Shown here: in pieces, positions 23,249 through 35,695 of the stretch
Position numbering within the stretch: the stretch's first letter is position 1
Layout: every line of letters begins with the position of its first letter
DNA from: Phanerochaete sordida
Taxonomy: Eukaryota; Basidiomycota; Agaricomycetes; Polyporales; Phanerochaetaceae
Direction: 5' to 3'
DNA length: 64,000 nt
Assembly: GCA_019973155.2 (NCBI GenBank)
Contig: BPQB01000089.1
Location: forward strand, 60,859 to 124,858
Notes under the pieces: generated by a model
The model's input: only the letters and a program-made list of their open reading frames with translations
The model's database searches: none
What the model was told of the DNA's origin: nothing
Translations under genes and position numbers: made by a program

Positions 23249-24672
23249 GGCGCGGTGCTGAGAGTGTATGTGCGGCGTGTAGGTGTGTGGTAGATGTGTG
23301 GCAGCGCACCCGCGAAGGGCGAGCCGAGGTCGTCTGAGACGTGGAAGGCAAAGCAAGGACGCGACCCGCTCAGCCCTCGGACTCTGGCTCCGTGCCTCGA
23401 TCAATCTCCTAGGCTAGGCGTCTATCATCTTCTCAGCAATCTGGGCGCTCTCGGCCAGAGTGAGGTCGCAGAGAGCGAAAGGCCAAAATACAGCCGCACA
23501 ACCACTCAGGCATGCCAGGACAAAAATTGCCGACAGCGGCGGCCTATTGCATATTTATTCTATGAGACCCTTGTAGAATACAGCCAGTCCCTTACGCGAT
23601 GAGAGGGGGCATCCTCAAACAAAGATACCTCCCCAAGCGTGAGCTTTCGATACAGGGAGGCATTTTACGATGATCTTCGCTTTGCAGCATCTACCTTCCT
23701 TCTGTTCGGTACGTCCCGAGTAGCCCCAATGTACTGCAAGCAGCATCCAGTTTCCGAGGATTGCCACTGCCCAAGTAGAACTCAATATAGTAGCAATCAT
23801 TCGTAGATTGAATATGTGAGACTGGTTGGGACCGACATGCTCCTAAATTTCTGCCCCAATGACAGGGTCATGCGCTGTCATTTTATCAGAGACTAGAGGC
23901 GAATACTGGCCCGCAGGTGTGACAATTTTGACCTTGCCCGTCAGATAATTGCATCTCAGCGAATTCCAGCTAGAGCCTTCAATAATTGTGGAAACTGTCA
24001 TCTACTAGTACATCTTCTTGAAAGTAGGGCCGCAGCGTCACAGGCATGGAGCATGTGCACGCGGCCAACGGAGCCAAAGTTCGATTCGAGAGTTTCTTTG
24101 GACGGCCCGTAGTCACGCTTTCCGCCACCCGCGGACAGCAGCATGAGGACGTTCTAGAACAGCGAACGAGCAATACGGATTGAGCCGAATATAAGCCGAA
24201 GCCACAGGATGTACTAGACTAAGGCGCACCCCTCCCCTCCGCCTTTGAACCTGGACTTTTTGCGTGGGCCAAGCTTTCGTGACTTTATTACACTTGAGTC
24301 TGTGTAGCATCCTGCTTGCTAGTGTGCTGCATTCTCGCGATCTCTCCCGACACGTGTGGCTCCAAAGCTTCATGCCCGAGTCAGATGCATTGAGCGACGA
24401 CATGGAGTGGTTGAACGCGCGATACTAATAGGCGTAATCCAACAGTGGAAGAAAGTGAATCCACGCGTTTGAATCGGAAGATGCTACGAGGTGGCGAGAC
24501 CGCGGGCAAGACGAGCAGCTGGCGGCGTGCTTGGCGTACGTCGCGTCATGGGACGTTTGAATGAGAGGCGGGCGTCTAGCAAAGCTTCGTGGCGTCCGGC
24601 TTTATCCCGGGTCGTTTGATTGCCGTCGCCCCACGGCCGAGCGGCGGCGCCAATCACACTCTCACCTCCGCC
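23249..24672. other. Divergent intergenic region, RICTOR homologue / RING protein
   Basis: 1.4 kb between divergent starts, noticeably AT-richer from 23600 to 24470. Only short open frames without family signatures; no gene is supported. Confidence 0.5.
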
Positions 24673-26583
24673 ATGAGCTCGTTGAGCTATGTCGACTCTC
24701 CCAACGACAACCTGGTCCGTCTCTCACCAGAGGCTTCTTCTTCTCTGTTTCCTGACACAAAATGTCTGCCTAGATATGTTGTATCTGCAGGTATCTGCGC
24801 TGCGCTGGCTCAGGAGCTTGAGCCCATGCTGAACGCTTTGACCGCCCCAGGGCACCGTTCCTCGACCCGCTCAAAGCAAGAACATGCTGCCACACCTTCT
24901 GCAGACAGTGCATTCTCACCGCGCTCAACATATCAAGCCAGTGTCCCATCGACCGCTGTCCGCTCACTGTCGACGACCTATCTCCGGCCGATCCCCTCAT
25001 CCGAAACGTACGTCAGCCTCGTATGTCCCATCGGCCGCTGCTCACTGCGAACGCAGCTCGTTGACGAGTTGTTGGTGTATTGCCCGCAAAGAGAGCTAGG
25101 CTGCGCCGACACGCTGCAAAGACAGCTGGTCGAGCCTCATCTCAGGGACGCGTGCCAGTTCGTCGAAGTGCGGTGCTTAGACGAGACTTGCGGGAAGGTC
25201 GTCATCAGAAAGACGTCGCAGCACGAGGAACATGTCTCATCGGCTGAGCAGGGGAACGCCTCCCATGGAGATGTCACAGAGGACGCGAATGTGAGCCGAC
25301 CCGTATTGCTATCTTGCAGCATGTCTGACAGGTGGTGCCCAGGGACGCCCGACTACCGCCAAGCAGTGCCAGCACGTTTCAAACGGCTGCAGCTGGAGTG
25401 GAACATCTGATGAACTGGAGTCGCATCTGCGGTCATGCCCATACGAGGGGGTGAAAGGATTCTTCGACATCTTCTCAACCAAGCTAGCCTCACTATCGTC
25501 GGAGAACACTGTCCTGCGCCGGAAGGTCCAGGCGTTAGAAGGCTCCGTCAGCGTCTTACGGAGAGAGAACGACGACGTTAAGAGGGCTCTGGGACCGTGG
25601 TACAGACCTCATGGGCAAGACGAAGCCATATATGCGTCAACATCTCGCTACACCACCGAGATGGTTCCTCCACCTTCCGAGCGCCCCATGACCCGAAGCC
25701 AGCAGCCCAGAAACCCGAGCGGAACGACTGCTGACACCTTTGACACCGTCACGACACCCTCGCTGACTGTGCCCTTACCTCAGAGCCCATCACGCACCCC
25801 GAGTGCCACGGTTCATCCAGGGTCTCGGAGCGTGTCGGGCGATGCGCCGGATCTCGCCTCGTACTTTCCCCCCGAGGGTGTCGACGAGCTGCGGCTCGAA
25901 GAACGCACACAACTAGTCCACGACGCCGACGTGCTCTTCTCCCTCGACGGCGCACCCCTCGCACACCCAGACGCCCCCGGCAGCTCTCTCGCCCGCTCCC
26001 CCTCCACGCCCTACCCCTACCACGACCCGCACTTGCACCCCACCCTCTCGCCCTACGCCGCGCCGCCTCCCTCACTCCCGCCTCCACCCACAGCATCCGG
26101 CTCGCCGCCGCACGTGCCCGCAGTCGCGCCGCTCGCGCTCAGCACCTCGCTGCACCGCACGCTGCTCTCGCTGCGCGAGAGCATCGTCACGCTGAGCGCC
26201 GCCGTCGACTCGCTCGCGCGCCGCCAGGACGTCGCGCTCGCGGCCGAGGCGATGCGCCTCAACGAGGAGGCGCGCAGCCTCCGCGTCGTCCTCCACGGCG
26301 TCCGCATGCAGGTGCGCCGTCCTTCCTCCCCAGCACCACTTTTACACGACTGACAAGCCCGCAGATGCACTCGATCATGATGGACCGCAACGCACAGGCC
26401 GTCGCGGCGTCCGGCGCGCGCGCGCCCGAGGCAGGCCCCGCATCCGCGTCTGCGCCCGGCGGCGCGTTCGCCGCGGGCGTGCCCTGGGGCGGCGCCCTGC
26501 CGCCGCTGCCGTTCGCGCCGCCGCGCTACGCGCCGTACTACGCGCCGGCGCAGGGCCCGACGGTGTCCGGGCCGAAGCTCTGA
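24673..26583 (+). CDS. RING-finger and TRAF-like zinc-finger protein
   Basis: Exons are 24673-24714, 24774-24790 (17 nt), 24851-25007, 25057-25290, 25343-26311 and 26365-26583, giving 545 aa. A RING finger starts at residue 16: ICCICRAPFLDPL, then TCCHTFCRQC and SQCPIDRCPL. Its first cysteines are encoded by the 17-nt exon. TRAF-type cysteine/histidine repeats follow (YCPQRELGCADTL, LRDACQFVEVRC, QCQHVSNGCSWSGTSDELES and HLRSCPYEGVKGFFD), then a coiled coil (ENTVLRRKVQALEGSVSVL). The C-terminal half is Pro/Ser-rich with a short helical stretch and ends PTVSGPKL. It is probably an E3 ubiquitin ligase or adaptor; no classic MATH domain is visible. It converges with the zinc-cluster regulator (198 bp). 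Confidence 0.82.
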
Positions 26584-26781
26584 GCCCGCGGCGTGGGCTC
26601 GCGCGGGGCGATCGCGAGAGAGGAGAGGGCGTGCTCATGCGCCGTGGTGCGCGGAGTCCGGGACATGTCGCGTGTCGTGCGCGGCGCCGCTGTTTTATGT
26701 GCGAGAAATAGAATTTACATGGTCGTACAAGGGGTCTTGGTCCGCACAAACTCGCCCCGGTGTTACCGCACGGCTGACATG

Positions 26782-29034
26782 TTAGCTTCCGCGCGCGAGC
26801 TCCTGCAGCGTCTGCAGCGTCGACTCTGGGCGCGCGCGTCAGCGGGCGCATGCGCGCGGCAGGGGCGCAGCACGCACCGAGGTAGGGCACCTTCGCCGCG
26901 AGCCGCGTCGCGGACGTGATGAGCACCGCGAGCGCCTCCTGCATGCGCACGAACTCGTCCGCGCGCCCGGCGTACAGCCGGCGGTCGTCGCGGAGCGCGT
27001 TCGCGACGACGCGGTAGCAGATCTGGCGGCGGCGTCAGCGTGCGTGCGCTGCGGACGGCGCGACGACAAAGACTCACGCCAAGCGTCGGCTCGAGCATCG
27101 CGTAGTCCTGGTCCGTCCAGCCGCGCGTGAGGCCGACGACCTCGACGGCGGAGCTGAGCGCCTTCTGGCGGCTCTCGGCGTGGCAGAAGCCGGGGAGCGC
27201 GTGGAGCTCGATCTGCGCGGCGAGCGCGACGACGAGCGCGGTCTTGAGGCAGAGCGTGTGCGCGTCGAGGTCCGCGTGCAGGCTCGCCTGCAGCATCTGC
27301 GGGTACAGCAGCGCGAGGTGCCGCGCGCTCTCCTCGAGCGCCGCCCAGTACGCCGTGTACCACGCGAGCGGGAGCGCCGCCTCGAGCCGCGCGCCCGAGC
27401 CGCCCGCCGCCGCCGCGCGCGCGCGCGACAGCCGCAGCGCCTCGCGCAGCAGCGCCAGGCTCTTGCAGCGGATCGCGACCGCGGAGTGTGTCGCGAACCA
27501 CGGCTGGGAGAGCTGTGGGCGCGTGAGCAAGGTGGGCGCGCAGCAGGAAGCAGGGGGCGCACCGCGAGTTCCTGGAGCTGCTTCTCGTACTCGTCGTCCA
27601 GGAACGGCGTCAGGCCGATCACCATGCTCGTCGCCTTGTCGATGTACGCCAGCTGACCCAGAGCGGTGAGGTACTCCTTCGTGTCCTCGTCCGGCTCGCC
27701 GACGACGAGCAGGGCGTCGAGGCTCGGCGTCGACAGCTGCAGGTCCTCGAAGGATAGTACCTTCGACGCCTTGACGAGGTACGGCCGGCCGGCCTCGATC
27801 TGGCGCTTGTAGAGAAAGTATTCGCCGAGCACCGTGTAGATCATGATCAGGGTCGCCGGCTCTGGCGCGTACTCCAGGGCGCTCAGGACCTTGAGCAGCT
27901 CGACGTCCTCCGAGACCACGAGGACGTCCGTCTTGTGGTGCAGCGTCCAGAGATAGGTCCCGACGAGCTGCGCAAGGTGTATGACTGCGGGGTGGACGAT
28001 CCGACCCGACAAGTCGCCGGCGAGGACCGCTTGCCGCTTGGTTTCCCGGAGGTAGAAGCCCAGCTGGATCTGGTGGGAGAGGAACAGCGCACGGCTGGAC
28101 GATGCGGCCATTAACCGCTAGCACGTCGAGGGGCTGCGGGGCGACTCACAGCTGGTAGGTGCTCTGGCAGACGAGGCCCAGGCGGTCTGCGCCCTGGTCG
28201 CTGGCATCGGAGATGGGGGTCTGGGTGAAGGGCGAGGCGGTGTGCCACTGCGCGGAGAGCCCGTCGCTGGGGTTTGAATGGAGTGATCGTGTCGGTGATG
28301 CGGCGGCGAATGAACCTTGCCCTGAGAAACGGTGTGAGCGGTACGCCAACGATTACGCGGTTGGCACGAACCGAACCCTGGGAGCGGCGGCGACCCGAAC
28401 TCGCGCCACTGCACCGACGGCACATCGAGGTCCATGGCGTGGTCGCTCCTGTACTCGGGCGACTGCGACATGTGGGCCTTGCGCGACTCGTAGTACGAGA
28501 GGCGCTCCTCGAGCTCCTGCGTCCGCATCAGGAGCGCCGTCGCGAAGTTCTGCTTCAGCTCGTCGTCGTACTCGCAGTCGAGCTCCTTGCCCGCGAGGCG
28601 GCAGGTGTGGCAAAAGGGGCGCTTGGCGTCGCATTTCTGCGCGGCCGTTGAGGGCACATTCTCCGACAAGAAATAACGCACGCACTTTCTTCTTGCGCCT
28701 GCGAGCCCACGCCGTCAGGAAAATTTTACCCGCCGCCGCACGACGCGCGCACGCACCTGCACGGCAGACACGCTGCGCCCTTCGGGAGCAGCACGGTCTT
28801 CGGGCTGTTCTGCGCCGACTTGGAGTAGGTGCAGTCGACCGGCTTCCGGGCCCGCGAGCAGGGGCCGCACACGGGGGTCTCGCCGTCGCAACGCTGCAGG
28901 GCGGGCTGTCAGTGGGTCGCCGCGCGAATTCGGGCGGGCTCTGACCATTTTCCTTGTTCTGCCGAGCCGAGGTCAGCACGTCACTGGATCGGGGGGCGGC
29001 GGACGTGCCTGCACGCTACGCAGGTCTGGCTCAT
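26782..29034 (-). CDS. Zn2Cys6 transcription factor with two zinc clusters
   Basis: Exons are 29034-29009, 28958-28946 (13 nt), 28893-28757, 28698-28686 (13 nt), 28636-28372, 28321-28150, 28094-27563, 27512-27078, 27022-26878 and 26825-26782, giving 593 aa. Cluster 1 is CVACRTRKMRCDGETPVCGPC...VDC and cluster 2 is CLPCRRKKKKCDAKRPFCHTC...LDC; both fit C-x2-C-x6-C-x6-C-x2-C-x8-C. A coiled-coil-like EERLSYYESR follows. The C-terminal fungal_trans-type middle homology region begins near STYQLRALFLSHQIQLGF and includes GLTRGWTDQDYAMLEPTLG. Canonical spacing of cluster 1 needs a GC-AG intron (29008-28959); a GT donor 24 nt downstream would insert eight residues. It is a nuclear DNA-binding regulator; targets are unknown. 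Confidence 0.82.
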
Positions 29035-32000
29035 CGCGGGGTGCTGCAGCGGACGGTAATCGTGAGGACGGTGCAGCGTTCGCGGCCGCGAGCAGGCAAC
29101 GTACGAGATTTTATAATGCGCAGGATGATGTCTGAAACGAGGGAAGGCTGCTTGTGGGATATTTGCGCTAGATTGTCGACAACCTTCCAACTGGGGCAGC
29201 CGCGCGACGGCTCGGCGCGAGATTTGATCTGGGTCAGTGGGTAGACCGAGAAAGCGAAAATCTAGAGCGGATCAAGATGCGTGTAACGCGCCACGAGCCG
29301 TTTGCAGGAGATGTCGCGCTGGGGTCACGGCCATAAGTACTCGGTTCCTACCGGTTACCTAACAGACGCACGGGAAGGCGTCCATGGGCTGTGGGTATTT
29401 GTCGCGTGTGCGGGGGCAGAATCTTGGCTCCGGTCGATCCAGCGACGTCGATTTGGGTCACCGGCGGAGAAAGGAACAGGGCTGAGCGGCTCGAGTGCAC
29501 CCTGAGCAAAGCCGATTCGGAGGGCGCTATGCGTGCGAGGACCGGCGGCGCCCCTGTGATCAATGAGGCGGGTGCTGCGCTGCTGGAGACGGTGTTCAAT
29601 GAGGGGAGCGGGCCCGTGCCGGTGTACCAGGCGCAGACCGGGTAATGCGTGCAGGCTGAGCCGGAGGGGCGAAACACTCCTCGTCGCCGTCTGCTGGCCA
29701 ATCGTGAGCAGCGCGGACGACCGAACTCGTCGGAAGGGCCCTAGACGCCCGGCACTCGGTGATGTAGAAATGCCCCCGAATCTGATTTTGACGATTTGCT
29801 GCGGTCGATACTCTGGCGTTTCACAGCCATCGGTTACCATACACCTGCACACACACTCGGCGCTTCGTGCGCTGCCTCTGCCAGTTCGCTCTGCCCGCCG
29901 GTGTCCGCCGCTTTCTAATTCCTGCCACACGTGGGCGCAAAGTTCCATGCATTGTCGGAACGCTAATCTTGTCGCCCATGCCGTCATCCGCGACCGCACC
30001 AGTCGACGCGATGCACCGGCCGGGTATCGCAGAAACCGATCCTCGTCGCTCGTCCGCCAAGGCGAACTCTGCCACGGATCGCCCTCTCGCGCCACGGCTC
30101 ACAGCGGGTCAGCGCAGACGGTCAGGGGCAGCTGCTGACAGCGCAGCCCCGGATCGTCAGCTCTACCGTCCAGTAATTCCGAATTCGACCCTCCAGAGGC
30201 TCCCAGAGCGGTCACGTCCCACAGGGCACCCTGACAAACCGAGCACCCCTACAGCGGGTCGCAGATCACTCAATGCATGAAACAATGCGTCAAGCGAAGC
30301 TCTCTCCAGGGCCCGCGCCGCGCTGCCCACGGTCGCGTGAACACATCGCTTCAGGAAGGCCTTGTTCTCGCTGGCGCGTGTTTCGCATCCAGCGTGCCAT
30401 CTCGCCACCCGCCTCCGTGCCTTTCCACCGCACGGCGCCTCCAGCGCGGGCAGCTCCCGGACAATGCGGCGAAGAAGCGTCCACGCAGAGTCTCACCCCA
30501 AACCGTGGCCTCGCGACACAGCCCTGCAGAAACGCGCACCAGGCACGTCCCAGAAGCAGAGCCGCTGGGCGCCGCCGCGTCCGTCGTGCTCATGCCATGG
30601 GCCGGACGGTGCGGATGGCGCTCCGTGTCGCGCGAACATATGTGACATACCGCGCCGGAGCCCGTCGCGAGGGCCAGGCGCAGCACGCGCAGCGCTCCCA
30701 GCGCAATATGCCTGGGCTGATGCAATGCCCCGCGCGTCGTCGCCAGACCGGGGCCTCTCCGCCCGCCGTGTATGTGGCGACCCACGCTGGCACCGCCTTC
30801 CGTGGCTACGCGCACCGCGGCGCCTGCGCCGCGCGTCGCAACCTCCACACGCTCTTGCTTCCGTTTTCCGTCGGGTGTCGCACCCGCGCAGCTCGCGCTG
30901 GGGCTGCCTGTGCGTGATAGAGGTGCGACTCGGCGGTCTCGGGCGAGGTTGCACACACGCACATGCGCGTCGCTTGCCTGTGCGTGGCGGCGGCGGCTCG
31001 GCTGGGCCGTATGCGGCCTCGAACGTGCGGAGGGCACCGACCTCAGATGCTGCGCGACCTCCGTGTCTGCACGGATCACCGCGTCACCGCATGAAGTGCT
31101 AGGCCTCGCCAGTCGGGGCGGTTCCCTTGCTCATAGCCTTGCCAGCGAGTGTAGGTACAGTGTGGCTCGGGGGCGTTGGCGGGGGTATAGATATGGTAGG
31201 CACGCTCACCACGATGTCGACGAGTGCCTCTTCAGCAGGCCCACCGCTGCCTATGCCGACCTCTCAGTGCCCGCCGCCCCCAGTCGTAGAGTAGTATGGA
31301 ACATAGCTATATAGTTTACCAAGCGAGCGTATGATTACGAACGACGATGTGGGTGCCAACAATATTTCTGCTGCTGCGCAGTCGGTGCAGACCACCAGCG
31401 CGTCTTCCAGCTGCACAGTAAAACCCCTGCGGTAGAAATAAGCTCAGAAGCAAGAGAGCTACCACGACGTACTTGTCGCCCGATTCTCGTATGTCTCCGC
31501 GACATGTATGCTGTCGTTTGGGGGTCCCATTGCGCGGTGCTGGCAGAACGAGGGAGTAGGAAGGCAAGGACATGGCGGCTGACGAGGTGGAGAGGCAGGA
31601 AAGAACGGTCTGTGTGGCTGCATAATATAGAAGTCGACTCTCGACGATCGATAGCGGCAAGACCGCCGCGCAGACGGGCGGGGCAGCTGTGCCGCTTACC
31701 CGCCCGTCCACGACGGCGGTCGGCTGTCGAGGCGATCTCGGTGCCGCAGGGTCGGCTGAAATTCGCGGTTTCGCGCTTCGAGAGTTTTTGTGTAGTTTGC
31801 GCCGTGTCAGGCAGGCGATGGAGGCTGTCGCGTTGGTGACACTGACCAGGACCGAGAAAATCCACTAAAATGCGCGCGAATATTCACCGTCGCTCCTGCC
31901 GTGGGAACGGCATACTGCTTGCGGCGCAGACCTCCGCCACGCCACAATCATCGACAGCATCCTGAAAATGGTAACCGAGCGGACGGTTACATAACACAGC

Positions 32001-33545
32001 TCGGGGACGATGGTCTGCATCTTCAGAGCCAACGCAACATGGAGGGTAGGACACGGACTTGTTAGAAGCCCTTCGCTTCCGAAAAATAAATTTGCTAGCG
32101 GTACCAGAGGGTCAGTTGTGGCCCTTAGGCCTGGCAGGCCCAGAGAAGAACACGGCGATGTAAACTCACCGTCGCAGCCATGTGCTTCTCGCGTCTGTTG
32201 TCAAGATCAGGAACTGCGATCTCGCAGTCATCAAGGAGAATACGAGGCGGTTTCAAATTGAGAAACGAAGAAATGGCTCGAAAGAAAGCTTGCGCACGAC
32301 ATATGCTTCCCTGAGACGGCACGGCGGATCTTGGGCAGTTTGGGCAGTTTTCCGATCTCACGACTACACCTGGCAAGGTTTCGTACTGCTCTCTTGAGCG
32401 AGGTAGGATTGGTGATACCTAAGGGCCGTCAGGACTCGGCTGAGACAAGAAGACGGGAAATTGAGGGTGTGTTTCCGTCAGAGCGTCTCCGGCCCATGCT
32501 ACCAGAGCAGGGTTGCCCGAAGAGTGTCAAGAATCCACCATCGTCGCACGGTACCGTCCTTGAACGTGATTTGTCAGCAAACCGAGCCAGTTTGGCGAGC
32601 AGACTCGGCGACGCCGTGAACGGCAGAGCAAGATTCTGCCATCGCCGTGACCAGGCCTGGTCTGACATGTCTGGAATGGTTTGTCACCGCACGTTGTGCA
32701 GAAAGCAGGCAGGACATACCTTTTTTCCATGGACGGCGATTCGGTTTCCCGATCACCGGACGGCTGGGACGCGGTTTCAACGTCAGTCGTGATTGTGGCC
32801 CCCAAACGAACCGGTCGCCGTCCGGGCAGGACTGCAGAGCTGACCTCCAAAAAACCCACCAGATACCGCACGGGCTTCTGACAAAAGTATGCAGAGCAAT
32901 GTGTGTGCGCCTGTGTGCGATGGTTTCTGTACAGGTGAAACCTACGGGTGGCCCGAAGCGCGCAGAGATGTAGACTTGCGTGGCGTGGATTGCTGCAGGC
33001 TTCGTAGTATTCTCACTGATAGACAGCATATTCTGCGTTCTCGCAATACCTACACATTTCCTTTTGGGCATATGCAGGGAGTGATTGTCGGCTGACTGAG
33101 GAGTCCGTGGAGACAGAGCGAAAACAAAATGGAGTAATTAATTAGACGCCCAAAGCGCGTCGCGCGCCGCGCCATTTTTGATGGACGACTTCACCGTCTT
33201 CACCACCACCACGTCCTCATCCTCTTATCGTTATCAACGCGCTCCTTACAATACAGGCATTCCAGGTAGACTCATTCATCGTGGGGCACGGTCAAGCATC
33301 GGCTACGCAGCAGCAGAAACGCGAAAGGTGCACGGTAGAACAGACGGTACACGGTACGCGTTTCTGCTTCGATATGTGATGCACGCGGCCTAATATCAGT
33401 CTTCCTGGGCAATCAGCAGACCATTACACGCGTTTTGACACGCATATAGTCACGAATCTTCCACGTGCAGACCCTTTCCGCGCTCCACGCACCCACCACG
33501 CCTTGATCTCGCGACCGCGACGCCGTTCCGCCGCGTGCCCACGAG
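29035..33545. other. 4.5-kb region without a supportable gene
   Basis: From about 29250 to 31900 the sequence is GC-rich and long frames overlap on both strands (for example about 240 codons each way near 30350-31100). None shows a domain, signal peptide or splice pattern, so they look like chance frames in GC-rich DNA. From about 31900 to 33500 composition is mixed. An RNA gene or decayed element cannot be excluded. Confidence 0.45.
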
Positions 33546-34618
33546 ATGACCGCGTTCACGGCGAAGGAGACCAATGGATCTGACCAATACGAGATTGCCC
33601 ACCTCCCTTCGAAGGCGGACGTCGCTGCGTCGCAGTTGAAGCGCAAGGCCAGTACTCCGCTCGCCTCTTCCTCGAAACATAGCGCCGGCGGCACCCCCGC
33701 TGGAAGCTCGCCCAAGAAGAAGCCGAAGCCTACGCATACGCACAGCCCCGTCAATTTGGAAGAGCACTTTTTCAGAGCCCAGGGCACGCCGACTTTAGAA
33801 GATATCGCTGCCCACCCGACAGGGACGCGTCCGTGTTCTGTTAAGACATGCCGAGGCAGAGTAGCGAACACGGTGCGCTTCAAGTTATGCGACAGATGCC
33901 GGCGGAGATCCAGGGAAAACTTTCGCAAGCGGACCATACAGTTGAAAGAGAAGGAGCTGGCGGAACAGCGCAGGATGTCGTCTCCGTTCAAATACGAAGA
34001 GGAGCTCGTCCTTCCTCGGGATCCCGACGAACCGCTTACCACGGAACAGCGCTGCAAGAACTACATGGCCCAGCTCCGGGCAGCGGGGAAGCTTGGGTCG
34101 GCCAGCCTCGGCAAACGGAAGGCCGCCGACGATCCGCCAAACGCCAAGAAACCGCATCTCGGCAACTCAGAATACCGTACCGAGGACGACTTCTACAGCG
34201 GCCTTGCAAAGACCATCAAGGCACACTCCCGGCGTTCGGTCTGGCTGACGATGCCGCTGGATGTCCGAGGCTGCTATTGCGTCGTCAGAGAGCGCGATGA
34301 CCCCATCACCCAGGAGCGCGTCGAGAAGGTGGTCGGGACGGCTATCGCGAGAGCCGGTCTGCCTGTCAGGTATGTGGCCACCTTCGATTCTGGAAGTCAA
34401 CACTCTTGACCACTTTCGCCTTCAATAGGACCGATGCACCACCTCGACTGTCCCCCTCCGCGGAAGGGGCCCAAAGTGTCGAACTGCGCTACAAGTGTGG
34501 CTGCCGACCGGGTGTCTCGTGCGGCCGCGTCATCCGGGCGAAGATAGAGAAAGTGCAGGAAGGTGTCACTCCCGGCGAGCGTATCAGCATCATGGTCGAA
34601 CACGCCGTGCGTCCTTGA
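33546..34618 (+). CDS. Unrecognised protein with a cysteine-rich CxxxxC/CxxC motif
   Basis: Exons are 33546-34369 and 34429-34618, giving 337 aa. The N-terminus is Lys/Ser/Pro-rich and probably disordered (LKRKASTPLASSSKHSAGG, SPKKKPKPTHTHS). Residues about 98-125 contain CSVKTCRGRV...KLCDRCRRRSRENFRKR, which could bind zinc or nucleic acid. A Lys/Arg/Glu-rich helix follows, then SLGKRKAADDPPNAKKP, a likely nuclear signal. The C-terminal part (RGCYCVVRERDDPITQERV, ELRYKCGCRPGVSCGRV) has four more cysteines. The single intron has standard signals and keeps frame. No family is recognised; a nuclear protein is a reasonable guess. Confidence 0.65.
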
Positions 34619-35695
34619 CATCCATGGCTACTCTGTTGACTTTTCTTCTGTGCTGCGTTCTGTACTATACGATAAGGCTTACACAGCAATTCCGTCTCTG
34701 TACGATATTAGACTCAGCTCTAACATACAGCAATTCCCTCTAGTGCTTACAGTATTTTACCGCAAATAAAGCATCTATCCAACTGCGACTTCGTCCGCTC
34801 TGGACCGGCTGTCAGACGGTGCTCTGTGAAACAGCGCAGAAAGGGCGCCGGAGTCGCTCTTCCCTCAAAAGGGAATTCCGCCTCCAGCGCTACCATTCCC
34901 AAACGCTTCCGCTATCCTCCTCCTGCGCCGAAGCCAGGTCAGTGCCCGCAAAGCTCATCGACACAGCAGACTAGCTGATCGCCATGAAGACAAACATGCG
35001 CACCTCAGTAGTCCGACTCGGTCCTGCCGAAGCTGTGGCTGGCTCGGACAGGTGTGGGAGTCATGTTCAGGCGGATTGCTAGCAGGTACACTGACCAGTT
35101 GAGCTGGCCAGTAGGACCGTCTTCAGAGATTATACCAGATCATAGCGTCATGAACTCCCTTCTGAGGCCTCCTGGAAAGCTACTCTTGGATAGATTACCG
35201 CAGTCGCGACTGCAGCCGACATCTCAGCCAAGGAGGCGCGATCTACACCCCTGATCTACCATCCGGCGCCGGAGTCGGGTAGCGCATCGCACATTTCTCG
35301 GTCCCACTCGGTAAGAAGTGACAGGGATCGAGTGCCTGTGCAGAGCTCCTTGGCGACGTTTGTGCGTGTGGGCGCGCCCACAGAGCCAAACAGGTGCTGT
35401 TTGATGCCGCATTGCGGGAGGCCCGCCATCGATCACCCTCGCCCTCGTGCAGAACAAGGGGCAACACCGCTCGGAGTACAAAAGCCTGCACGCATCTGCC
35501 CATCTCCTTGTTTGCACCTTGACTAGCAACCTCCTCTGTTCACGATCCCAGACTTTCTTCACTTCAACACCCACGACCGCTCGAGGATTTTCTTCCGGGC
35601 GTCCGCTGTGCCGTAATTTGTACACCGTACGTCTTGTCAACATGTCCGCCACTCGCTTGATCTTGACATAGGAGTGACAGGAAATTTGAGCAAGC
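34619..35695. other. Intergenic, upstream of the F-box gene
   Basis: AT-rich just after the preceding stop, then mixed composition. No gene is supported; the 3' part should hold the F-box gene promoter. Confidence 0.5.

Noticed and set aside
30273..31102. Overlapping frames of about 215-246 codons on both strands
   Set aside because: Open in several frames at once, no motifs, no splice structure; base composition explains them.
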